Position numbers and translations under genes: made by a program
Shown: positions 1-5,972 of the stretch, piece after piece
Layout: every line of letters starts with the position of its first letter
Numbering within the stretch: the first letter of the stretch is position 1
Notes under the pieces: model-generated
Seen by the model: the letters and a program-made list of their open reading frames with translations, nothing else
Database searches by the model: none
Told to the model about the DNA's origin: nothing
DNA from: Burkholderiaceae bacterium
GTDB lineage: Bacteria > Pseudomonadota > Gammaproteobacteria > Burkholderiales > Burkholderiaceae
Direction of reading: 5' to 3'
NCBI GenBank assembly: GCA_947461335.1
Contig: CANHLB010000045.1
Location: 1-10,073 of the forward strand
Length of the DNA stretch: 10,073 bases

Positions 1-164
1 CAGCGTTCATCAGTTTGCTTCCAAGTTTGTTGTAACTTGCCATGAATAATGGCAGTCTTGTTGGGATAAATCTGGGCAGATCTCTCTAAGAATAAGAGTG
101 GAGTAATTGGAGTGTAGTTAGCTAAATTACGATCTAGCCCCTGCTCATAAATATTTGCCATCAT
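1..164 (-). CDS. Acyl-CoA synthetase (AMP-forming), N-terminal fragment
   Basis: An open frame begins with tandem ATG codons at 164-162 and 161-159 and runs off the left edge, giving about 54 residues. The translation starts MMANIYEQGLDRNLANY and continues with TPITPLLFLERSAQIYPNK and then TAIIHG. This ANY..LTPL.FLERAA..YP..TA.IHG pattern is the usual N-terminus of medium/long-chain acyl-CoA synthetases of the ANL superfamily, which adenylate a fatty acid and transfer it to CoA in the cytoplasm. The AMP-binding and catalytic motifs lie outside the window, so the substrate cannot be judged. Only a weak GAAAG-like ribosome site precedes the start. It lies 32 bases downstream of the deacetylase-like gene on the same strand, so the two may be co-transcribed. 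The fragment is short; family assignment is by recognition of the N-terminal pattern only. Confidence 0.75.
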   Translation of the reverse strand, partial: MMANIYEQGLDRNLANYTPITPLLFLERSAQIYPNKTAIIHGKLQQTWKQTDER

Positions 165-196
165 GCACTTTCAATAAGAGTTTTTTAATTGGGAGG

Positions 197-1117
197 CTAG
201 ATGTCAGCTAATGCTTTTACGTGCGCCACAACGCTACGACCCAATGCAGAGAGGTTATAGCCGCCCTCAAGACAACTTACGATGCGACCTTTTGCATACT
301 CTTTTGCAATTTCTTTAAGCCGCTTAGTAATCCACACATAATCATCTTCTACTAAACCCATCTGGCCTAAATCATCCTCACGATGCGCATCAAATCCAGC
401 AGAAATAATGATTAGCTCTGGCTCAAAATTCCGTAATGCTGGTAACCACTGTTCCTCTACGATCGAACGCACAACATCACCTTGAGTGGAAGCAGGTAAT
501 GGTACGTTCACCATATTGTCTGAAGGATCCAAGCCGCTATAGGGGTAGAAGGGATGCTGAAAGAAACTGCACATCATGACGTTCGGGTCATTAAAGAATG
601 CTGCTTCAGTACCATTGCCGTGATGCACGTCAAAATCGATAATAGCCACACGCTGGATACCATAAGTTTCCTGTGCATAACGAGCAGCGATAGCGACGTT
701 ATCAAATAAACAAAAGCCCATTGAACGAGTAGGTTCAGCATGATGGCCTGGAGGTCTTACTGCACAAAAGACATTTTCGACTTCGCCCTTCATCACAGCA
801 TCTACCCCGGCTATTGCGGCGCCGGCAGCGCGCAATGAAGCTCTGTAGGTATGGGGATTCATAATGGTGTCGCCATCCAACATGAAATAACCGCTCTCTG
901 GGGCTCGATCTCTAACAAAGCTCACGTGATCGGGGCTATGTACTAGCTCAAGCTGTTCCTCGGTTGCCAAAGGAGCATCTAAATGATGTAAAAAGCGATC
1001 CACACCGCTCCGAATCAGCTGATCATTAATTGCCTGAATACGTTCTGGGCACTCGGGATGATGACTTCCCATCTCATGTTTCAGAAAGTCTGGATGAGTT
1101 ATGTATCCTGTTGTCAT
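197..1117 (-). CDS. Histone deacetylase family amidohydrolase (zinc-dependent)
   Basis: The 306-residue protein belongs to the arginase/deacetylase fold family that includes class II histone deacetylases, acetoin-utilization AcuC-like proteins and acetylpolyamine amidohydrolases. Visible landmarks in order are HPECPERI (about 19-27), RPPGHHA (121-127) with the paired active-site histidines H125/H126, DFDVHHGNGT (161-170) supplying zinc ligands D163 and H165, SAGFDAH (239-245) with the third zinc ligand D243, and GGYN (285-288) near the C-terminus. All metal and catalytic residues are present and the length is normal for the family, so it should be an active cytoplasmic deacylase or amidohydrolase. 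The true substrate (acetyl-lysine, acetylpolyamine or other) cannot be read from the sequence. The ATG at 1117-1115 follows a GGAG ribosome site. It lies directly upstream of the acyl-CoA synthetase gene, which hints at acyl-group metabolism, but this is inference. Confidence 0.93.
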   Translation of the reverse strand: MTTGYITHPDFLKHEMGSHHPECPERIQAINDQLIRSGVDRFLHHLDAPLATEEQLELVHSPDHVSFVRDRAPESGYFMLDGDTIMNPHTYRASLRAAGAAIAGVDAVMKGEVENVFCAVRPPGHHAEPTRSMGFCLFDNVAIAARYAQETYGIQRVAIIDFDVHHGNGTEAAFFNDPNVMMCSFFQHPFYPYSGLDPSDNMVNVPLPASTQGDVVRSIVEEQWLPALRNFEPELIIISAGFDAHREDDLGQMGLVEDDYVWITKRLKEIAKEYAKGRIVSCLEGGYNLSALGRSVVAHVKALADI

Positions 1118-1200
1118 TGCTCCAAATCCTCAATAGCAAAACTGTAGTTTTTATAGTCCAATAAGAAGTGCTTAAATTTCAACAATCTAAATCCTTACGC
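1118..1200. promoter_or_regulatory. Divergent intergenic region with overlapping -10-like hexamers
   Basis: This gap separates the minus-strand deacetylase-like gene from plus-strand mltB, so it should carry promoters for both. A TATAGT at 1152-1157 is a plausible -10 for mltB, and the overlapping hexamer at 1150-1155 reads TATAAA on the minus strand, a plausible -10 for the deacetylase gene. Neither has a convincing -35 at 16-18 nt spacing, so these are candidates only. If the plus-strand site is real, transcription would begin near 1164, which favours the ATG at 1201 over the GTG at 1168 as the mltB start. Confidence 0.25.
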
Positions 1201-2466
1201 ATGAGCTTTCGCATTTCCTACCTGATCCTGGCATTGTTACTTGCTGCCTGCGCTAGCGCCCCAACACAACAACAAAGTAGGCCAGAGCAACCCATCGTAA
1301 ACCAAGCTGATGATGTCATCACAGAAGCCCGTTTTAGCCAAAGCCTCACTGAGCTACTGAGTCAAATATCTAAAAGCCAAGAAATCCCCTTACAAAGCCT
1401 AGAAATAGGCTTCCTTGATGTTAAAACGATACCTTCGATACGCAAATTGGTATTACCCCCATCAGGCACTTTTAAGAAGAATTGGCTGGTTTACCGTAAA
1501 CGCTTTATTGAGCCGGTTCGATTGAAGGCTGGGAAAGCATTTTGGGAAGAAAACCAAGCCTTTTTGAGTCAAGTGGAGAAAGATTCTGGGGTACCTGTTG
1601 AAATCATTGTTGCCATTATTGGCATTGAAACCATCTATGGTCGCCAGACAGGTAATTTTCGGGTTAAGGATGTTTTATCAACACTAGCCTTTAGTTATCC
1701 AGATACCCCCAATAAAGCTGCACGCGAGCAACTTTTTAAGGACCAGCTCAAAGAGTTAATTCTGATGTGCTGGACCGAAGCTGGCGGTACACTCCCATCC
1801 AAAAATAAAGCTGTAGATGTTAATAGTGCACGCTTTAGTGCTTGCTTAAATCAGAATAGCTCTTATGCAGGTGCGATTGGTTTACCCCAATTCATGCCTA
1901 GCAGCATTCGCAATTTTGCAGTCGATGGTGATAGTGATGGAAAGATTGATTTGAAGCAAAGCCCTAAAGATGCCATTGCTAGCGTTGGTAATTTTATGAA
2001 GCAACATGGTTGGCAACCTGGTATGCCCATTTCTTTCCCAGTTCAAATCACTGGCATACCCGCCGCAAAAGAATTAGCGGATGGTGAACCACAACTAAAA
2101 CATACCGTTCAAGAGTTGGTAGAAAAAGGAATTTTGACTAAGCAACAAGGTGACTTACAAGCTGGTGGTGTAGCACCCCAAAGCAAAGCATTCATTGTTG
2201 ACCTTCCCTATCCCGATAAAGATGGCTCAGATCAAGTTCAGTACTTTGTTGGCCTAAACAATTTCCTTACGATTGTGCAATACAACCGTAGCTACTTTTA
2301 TGCACAAAGCGTAGCCGAGTTCGCTGAAGCCCTTGGTTACAAAAATCAAAGTGTTGTACCAGCAGAAAATACAGTAAAGACGCTTAATACCAAGACACCT
2401 ACGAACTCAAATGAGAAGCCTAAACATAAGAAGTCCAGCTCAAAGAAGAAAACTAAGGCAAATTAA
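1201..2466 (+). CDS. mltB: Membrane-bound lytic murein transglycosylase B (lipoprotein)
   Basis: MltB cleaves the MurNAc-GlcNAc bond of peptidoglycan to form 1,6-anhydro ends, working from the inner face of the outer membrane. From the ATG at 1201 the protein has 421 residues. It starts with a lipoprotein signal peptide ending in the lipobox LAAC (lipidated Cys17). The catalytic glutamate is E143 in IIGIETIYGR, equivalent to Glu162 of E. coli MltB. A GAIGLPQFMPSS segment (about 224-235) and an EF-hand-like DGDSDGKIDL loop (242-251) are also typical of the family. A segment near 190-220 holds Cys190 and Cys215, which could form a disulfide. The C-terminus is a disordered Lys/Ser/Thr-rich tail. 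An in-frame GTG at 1168 would add 11 residues to the signal-peptide n-region; neither start has a clear ribosome site, and I prefer the ATG. The TAA stop overlaps the stop of convergent cysM. Confidence 0.92.
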   Translation: MSFRISYLILALLLAACASAPTQQQSRPEQPIVNQADDVITEARFSQSLTELLSQISKSQEIPLQSLEIGFLDVKTIPSIRKLVLPPSGTFKKNWLVYRKRFIEPVRLKAGKAFWEENQAFLSQVEKDSGVPVEIIVAIIGIETIYGRQTGNFRVKDVLSTLAFSYPDTPNKAAREQLFKDQLKELILMCWTEAGGTLPSKNKAVDVNSARFSACLNQNSSYAGAIGLPQFMPSSIRNFAVDGDSDGKIDLKQSPKDAIASVGNFMKQHGWQPGMPISFPVQITGIPAAKELADGEPQLKHTVQELVEKGILTKQQGDLQAGGVAPQSKAFIVDLPYPDKDGSDQVQYFVGLNNFLTIVQYNRSYFYAQSVAEFAEALGYKNQSVVPAENTVKTLNTKTPTNSNEKPKHKKSSSKKKTKAN

Positions 2467-3374
2467 GCAGGAAACACGCCAGTAGATAAGTAGCGATCAC
2501 CACGATCACAAACAATAAAGACGATGGTGGCATTTTCAACTTGCCGAGCAATACGCAGCGCCACTACTAAAGCACCTCCAGCTGATATACCGCAGAAAAT
2601 ACCCTCTTCTGCTGCCAAGCGACGTGCCATCTCTTCAGCGTCTGCTTGGGAGACATACTCAATTCGGTCCACTTTGTCACCTTGGTAAATCTTAGGTAGA
2701 TACTCTGGAGCCCATTTACGGATTCCAGGAATTTGTGAACCTTCTTCGGGTTGTGCGCCAATGATCTGAATGGCTGGATTCATCGACTTTAAGTAAGTTG
2801 AAACGCCTGTGATAGTGCCAGTTGTACCCATCGCTGAAATGAAATGGGTAACCTGACCATCGGTATCACGCCAAATTTCTGGTCCAGTAGTTTCAATATG
2901 CGCTCTTGGATTATCGGGATTCGCAAACTGATCTAGCAATCTACCGCGCCCTTCTCGCTGAAGCTGGAGTGCATAGTCTCGCGCAAACTCCATGCCACCA
3001 GACGCAGCAGTCAAAATGAGCTCAGCTCCGTAAGCAGCCATACTTTGGCGCCGCTCAATACTTTGATTTTCTGGCATAACCAATACCATCTTGTAACCCA
3101 ACATAGCAGCGGTCATGGCTAAAGCAATACCGGTGTTTCCACTGGTTGCTTCTATTAAGGTATCGCCAGGTTTAATTTCGCCACGCTCTTGCGCGCGCAT
3201 GATCATTGACAGCGCAGGTCGGTCTTTAACCGACCCGGCTGGATTATTACCCTCCAACTTACCTAGAATCACATTATTGCGAGTCGAATTCTCAAGGCCA
3301 GGAATTCGTTGCAACTGGACTAAAGGCGTATTGCCAACAGTCTGAGAAATGGTCAGGTAAGAAGGTTTGCTCAT
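2463..3374 (-). CDS. cysM: Cysteine synthase B (O-acetylserine sulfhydrylase)
   Basis: This 303-residue PLP enzyme of fold type II makes L-cysteine from O-acetylserine (or phosphoserine in some relatives) and sulfide or thiosulfate in the cytoplasm. The PLP lysine is K50 in NPAGSVKDRPA, the substrate loop is TSGNTG (77-82), the phosphate-binding loop is GTTGTITG (183-190), and the late cofactor motif is CGISAGGAL (261-269). The stretch EEGSQIPGIRKWAPEYLP (210-227) and the end CDRGDRYLSTG (289-299) resemble CysM rather than CysK, which has a different loop here. All key residues are present. The ATG at 3374-3372 has no good ribosome site of its own; it overlaps the stop of a tiny upstream frame that does have one (see the 3371-3391 entry), which suggests translational coupling. 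It is downstream of comEA by 41 nt and probably shares its transcript. Confidence 0.95.
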   Translation of the reverse strand: MSKPSYLTISQTVGNTPLVQLQRIPGLENSTRNNVILGKLEGNNPAGSVKDRPALSMIMRAQERGEIKPGDTLIEATSGNTGIALAMTAAMLGYKMVLVMPENQSIERRQSMAAYGAELILTAASGGMEFARDYALQLQREGRGRLLDQFANPDNPRAHIETTGPEIWRDTDGQVTHFISAMGTTGTITGVSTYLKSMNPAIQIIGAQPEEGSQIPGIRKWAPEYLPKIYQGDKVDRIEYVSQADAEEMARRLAAEEGIFCGISAGGALVVALRIARQVENATIVFIVCDRGDRYLSTGVFPA

Positions 3375-3391
3375 AAGACCATTTTAGCCAT
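3371..3391 (-). CDS. Possible six-codon leader peptide upstream of cysM
   Basis: A minimal frame, ATG at 3391-3389 to TGA at 3373-3371, encodes MAKMVL. It is preceded by AGGTG five bases before its ATG, a better ribosome site than anything in front of cysM. Its TGA overlaps the cysM ATG as ATGA. Such an arrangement is typical of translational coupling, where ribosomes ending on the leader restart on the next gene. It could equally be chance, because a six-codon frame is easily formed at random. No conservation data are available here. Confidence 0.25.
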   Translation of the reverse strand: MAKMVL

Positions 3392-3415
3392 AAGCACACC
3401 TACACACGAAATGGC

Positions 3416-3841
3416 TTAATTTCTGCGGCCTGCTGCCGCACGCTCTTGCTGATGGCGATTACCAGTTTGAGTACGAGAACTACGTCTACCAGAGGCCCCG
3501 CCCTCCTTCTTGGTCCGGCCATTTGGCTCCCGAAAGGAGCTGGGAGCCTCGATCGTTAGACCGTTATCCACCATCTTTTCGACTGATTTCATGCCAATCC
3601 CTCTGACCCGCTTTTGCAAATCATTGGCATCTTGAAAATGACCCCCATCCAATCTCTCAGCAATAATCGTTTTTGCCTTTGCAGGTCCTATTCCCTTAAT
3701 ACTCTCTAACTCTGATTGAGTAGCCGTATTGACATTCACTGGTGAGGCAGAAACCCCAAGGGAAGCAAAAGCTAAAACTGCTGAAAGTGCAGATACTCTC
3801 ATTAAACGTTTGACACTCTCTACATTGAAATAACTAGTCAT
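3416..3841 (-). CDS. Exported ComEA-like helix-hairpin-helix DNA-binding protein
   Basis: ComEA-family proteins bind double-stranded DNA outside the cytoplasmic membrane and help pull it in during natural transformation. From the ATG at 3841-3839 the protein is 141 residues, with a signal peptide of about 32 residues (hydrophobic LSAVLAFASLGVSA) and then SPVNVNTATQSELESIKGIG, the standard opening of the ComEA helix-hairpin-helix domain. The two hairpins are KGIGPAKA (about 49-56) and RGIGMKSV (about 80-87). The last 40 residues form a basic Arg/Gly/Ser/Gln-rich tail that could add non-specific DNA contact. I chose this start because GGAGAG sits just before it. The open frame extends 18 codons further upstream, but that part is encoded inside a terminator hairpin. 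It sits 41 nt upstream of cysM. A competence role is inferred from family only. Confidence 0.85.
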   Translation of the reverse strand: MTSYFNVESVKRLMRVSALSAVLAFASLGVSASPVNVNTATQSELESIKGIGPAKAKTIIAERLDGGHFQDANDLQKRVRGIGMKSVEKMVDNGLTIEAPSSFREPNGRTKKEGGASGRRSSRTQTGNRHQQERAAAGRRN

Positions 3842-3856
3842 AGACTCTCCATTAGT

Positions 3857-3892
3857 AAATAAAAAATCCACGAACACAAAGTGCGCGTGGAT
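3857..3892 (-). terminator. Intrinsic terminator after the four-gene CHAT block, abutting comEA
   Basis: Read on the minus strand, ATCCACG (3892-3886) pairs with CGTGGAT (3872-3866). Inside this is one C/U mismatch, a G-U pair, a CAC/GTG pair and a three-base loop. The stem is followed at once by TTTTTATTT (3865-3857), a good U-tract. It lies about 80 bases beyond the stop of the alpha/beta-hydrolase gene and ends only about 15 bases before the start codon of comEA, so it would end transcripts of the upstream block and also sits in the comEA leader. Confidence 0.7.
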
Positions 3893-3972
3893 CATTTAAA
3901 ACGAATGGTAATAAGTATGGTTGACTTAAAACTTAAGTAGACACATTAATCAGTAAATTCTGATAAAGCACT

Positions 3973-4713
3973 CTATTTTTGATTCAAAATAAATTGGGCG
4001 GCACGTTTTATAAGCTCAGGCTCAGTTTGATTAAATCCATGATAGGAAAAGGAATCGCAAACGTTACCTTCACTGATGCCACCTTCAATAATTTCTAGTT
4101 GAGAAATATAGCTTTTAGGTCTTGATGAAACAATGTGCTCGGAGGCGGAAAGAGGTGTACCAGCACACTGATCATTTATATGATGAATTGCTAAAACAGG
4201 AAACTGAGGGTCATCACTCAATCTGGCAGTTCGCACTGTCCCAGCAATAATAATTCCAGCTAGTGAGTTTGTTTTGACTTGATTTGCAAAATATGTAGCG
4301 GTAGATGTCCCCATGCTATGACCAAAAATCCAAATAGGTAAGCCAGTTTTGCTTTTGTAAAAACTAACTACTTCACCCACTCTTTTGAGATGATCCTCTT
4401 GATCTCTACGATCACCCCTTCTTAGGTCACCTAAGTCATATGGAGTGTCGACCAGTACAGCATCAATCTGATATTGTGCCCAGAGATTAATTGAACGGAC
4501 AAAGGTATGACGATTTCCAGTCGTGCCGTCATCTTTGAGGCGTAGCATGCCACCGCCACCAGGAAATAACAAAACTAGAGCTTTTGGATTTTTTGTATCA
4601 AGCAAAAGTGTACGTGTAGGGGCATCTTGTTGATGTGAGATATCAACTACCTGGCCATGAGCGCCAATACTAATTTGGCATAGACACAATGCCAATAAAA
4701 ATCTAGCTACCAA
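3973..4713 (-). CDS. Exported alpha/beta-hydrolase, last gene of the CHAT block
   Basis: The 246-residue protein has a probable signal peptide (hydrophobic FLLALCLCQISIGA, cleavage near residue 20) and an alpha/beta-hydrolase fold. Visible are FPGGGGM (50-56) as the likely oxyanion-hole loop, the nucleophile elbow GHSMGT (131-136) with Ser133, a probable acid Asp181 in HHINDQC, and a probable catalytic His225 in SYHGF. The catalytic triad therefore looks complete. Cys183 and Cys219 flank the acid and histidine loops and may form a disulfide, fitting a periplasmic protein. The substrate is unknown; an esterase, thioesterase or peptidase-like role is possible. The start is a TTG at 4713-4711 preceded by AAGGG, and the first 11 bases overlap the end of the zinc-ribbon gene, so translation is probably coupled. 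No ATG lies near the start in this frame. Confidence 0.8.
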   Translation of the reverse strand: MVARFLLALCLCQISIGAHGQVVDISHQQDAPTRTLLLDTKNPKALVLLFPGGGGMLRLKDDGTTGNRHTFVRSINLWAQYQIDAVLVDTPYDLGDLRRGDRRDQEDHLKRVGEVVSFYKSKTGLPIWIFGHSMGTSTATYFANQVKTNSLAGIIIAGTVRTARLSDDPQFPVLAIHHINDQCAGTPLSASEHIVSSRPKSYISQLEIIEGGISEGNVCDSFSYHGFNQTEPELIKRAAQFILNQK

Positions 4714-5491
4714 TGATTCCCTTAAGGCCTGTGTAGATAGATACAGCAGTAGTGCCTAGTGCCACTACAGTTCCACCATGTTCTTGTAGTGTTTTCATAA
4801 GCCCAAAGATTCCTTGAATAGAGGAAGTACCCCGGGCTGAATGACTAGATGTTGCTCTGAGAAGTGCATTCAAGAAGCCAACTTGACTACGCCTTTGCTT
4901 ATTTGCATAGGCAACACCGCCAAGCAACATGCCCGTTAAAAAGCTAAACGCTATGCTTGCGGAATATTCTAAAACTTCTTTCCATTCAAATAAGTTCTGT
5001 GGAAAAACTGGCGAATGATCTACCAAGCTTGTTATCCAACTCATTCCAATCACCGATGTCATCGCGAGAAATACAACGCCAACAAACCACGGGAAAATCT
5101 TATGTGCGTGGCTCTTAAATAAGAAATACGCAAACGGAAGTGGAAGAATCATGGAGATGATACGTAGATAAATCATCTTAGTGTCATAAACCACTGCTAT
5201 TAACCAATGTGCTAATAACAATAAAAGTAAAGGTACGAGGAGATAAAGAGCAATATCTTTTATCCAAGAAAATAAAGATCTATTAGTGAGATGCTGATTT
5301 TGCTCATTGAGCAAGTACTCTAATTCGGCAATCCTCAGCTCATAAGCCTCATTGCTAGGGACTAATGCTAATCGCTCTTCTAAGCCAGCAATCTTAGTCA
5401 TCATCGGCTTAAAAAGATAAAGATCACGACTGCAGGTCTTACATACATAAGCATCTACTGATACCTCTGAGAGGCAATATGGACAATTCAT
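4703..5491 (-). CDS. Zinc-ribbon membrane protein with four predicted helices, unknown function
   Basis: I do not recognise a named family. The 262-residue protein starts with a treble-clef/zinc-ribbon-like motif, CPYC (Cys3, Cys6) and CKTC (Cys17, Cys20). A coiled-coil-like segment rich in Leu, Glu and Ile follows (about 33-67). Then come four hydrophobic stretches of membrane-helix length, near 80-101, 107-125, 132-155 and 176-196. The basic NKQRRSQ after the last helix suggests a cytoplasmic C-terminus, which agrees with a cytoplasmic zinc ribbon. The C-terminal 40 residues hold a Ser-rich linker and a Gly/Val/Ile-rich hydrophobic end (about 239-261). The ATG overlaps the stop of the Ig-like gene as ATGA, and its own stop lies inside the start of the hydrolase gene, so the three are tightly coupled. 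A sensing or anchoring role is conceivable but not shown. Confidence 0.75.
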   Translation of the reverse strand: MNCPYCLSEVSVDAYVCKTCSRDLYLFKPMMTKIAGLEERLALVPSNEAYELRIAELEYLLNEQNQHLTNRSLFSWIKDIALYLLVPLLLLLLAHWLIAVVYDTKMIYLRIISMILPLPFAYFLFKSHAHKIFPWFVGVVFLAMTSVIGMSWITSLVDHSPVFPQNLFEWKEVLEYSASIAFSFLTGMLLGGVAYANKQRRSQVGFLNALLRATSSHSARGTSSIQGIFGLMKTLQEHGGTVVALGTTAVSIYTGLKGIIGS

Positions 5492-5928
5492 TGTTTATTG
5501 ACCACCAAATTCAATACTGAATTGGTTTCACGTCCCTCAGTATCTTTAACTGTTACCCGAATGGTATGGGTCCCTGGAGGTACATCAGCTTTTGCAAAAT
5601 CAATGCCATTAGCAGAGATGGCACTCTTCAAGCGAGGAGTTAAATCTACAAAAGGAGATTTCATATACACCACCTTGACAGAGCTAGGATCAATCTTTGC
5701 ATCACCACGTGGCTCAAAACTCACCCTGAAATCAAATGGTGCTGCTATCGGAGTATCCGCTTCTGGTGAGACTAATTTAACTGATGGTCCACGAGAGATA
5801 CCACGGGTCGCCAAAGTGCCGGCAGGTGGTGGAAGAGCTGCTTCCTTAGCAGTGATTAACGGAGCAGAAATTACCACCTGTGTTGCAATCATTAGTGAAG
5901 TCATTAGTAATGCCTTGGCTAATTTCAT
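5488..5928 (-). CDS. Small exported protein with one Ig-like domain, unknown function
   Basis: The 146-residue protein has a clear signal peptide (MKLAKALLMTSLMIATQVVISA, probable cleavage after residue 22). A Pro/Ala/Gly-rich linker (about 23-48) contains LATRG at 39-43. The rest (about 49-144) looks like a single beta-sandwich of the bacterial Ig-like or fibronectin-type kind. It opens with PSVKLVSPEAD, continues with a PFDFRVSFEP strand, and ends with the PPGTHTIRVTVKDTEGRE pattern seen in many such domains. No catalytic motif is visible, so a binding, adaptor or substrate role is more likely than an enzyme. It lies 44 bases downstream of the CHAT gene and overlaps the next gene by ATGA. 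An AAGG ribosome site precedes the ATG. The periplasmic location matches that predicted for the CHAT protein, which makes it a candidate partner or target; this is inference. Confidence 0.78.
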   Translation of the reverse strand: MKLAKALLMTSLMIATQVVISAPLITAKEAALPPPAGTLATRGISRGPSVKLVSPEADTPIAAPFDFRVSFEPRGDAKIDPSSVKVVYMKSPFVDLTPRLKSAISANGIDFAKADVPPGTHTIRVTVKDTEGRETNSVLNLVVNKQ

Positions 5929-5972
5929 AAAAACCTTAAATAGTTAAAAATACAATTTCCATAGATCTTAAT

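Noticed and set aside
3386..3416. AGCCAT / ATGGCT inverted repeat between comEA and cysM
   Set aside because: Six-base arms with a 19-base loop and no U-tract are weak; the pairing is likely chance.
3842..3895. comEA starting at the ATG at 3895
   Set aside because: A good GGAGAG ribosome site precedes the ATG at 3841, and the extension would be encoded inside the terminator hairpin and add residues unlike a signal peptide start.
3921..3949. TTGACT at 3921-3926 on the plus strand, resembling a -35 box
   Set aside because: At 17-18 nt spacing only CATTAA or ATTAAT is found, a poor -10, and the promoter would point into the back of the hydrolase gene with no plus-strand gene following.
4830..4835. 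A third Arg-Gly linker site (SARGT, residues 218-222) in the zinc-ribbon protein as another CHAT cleavage site
   Set aside because: Predicted topology puts this linker in the cytoplasm whereas the CHAT protein is predicted to be exported, and the match is only RG with loose surroundings.
5498..5947. A 149-codon plus-strand open frame opposite the Ig-like gene
   Set aside because: It lies almost entirely antisense to a gene with a signal peptide, a recognisable domain and tight operon spacing. Its translation has no recognisable domain, so it is a shadow frame.
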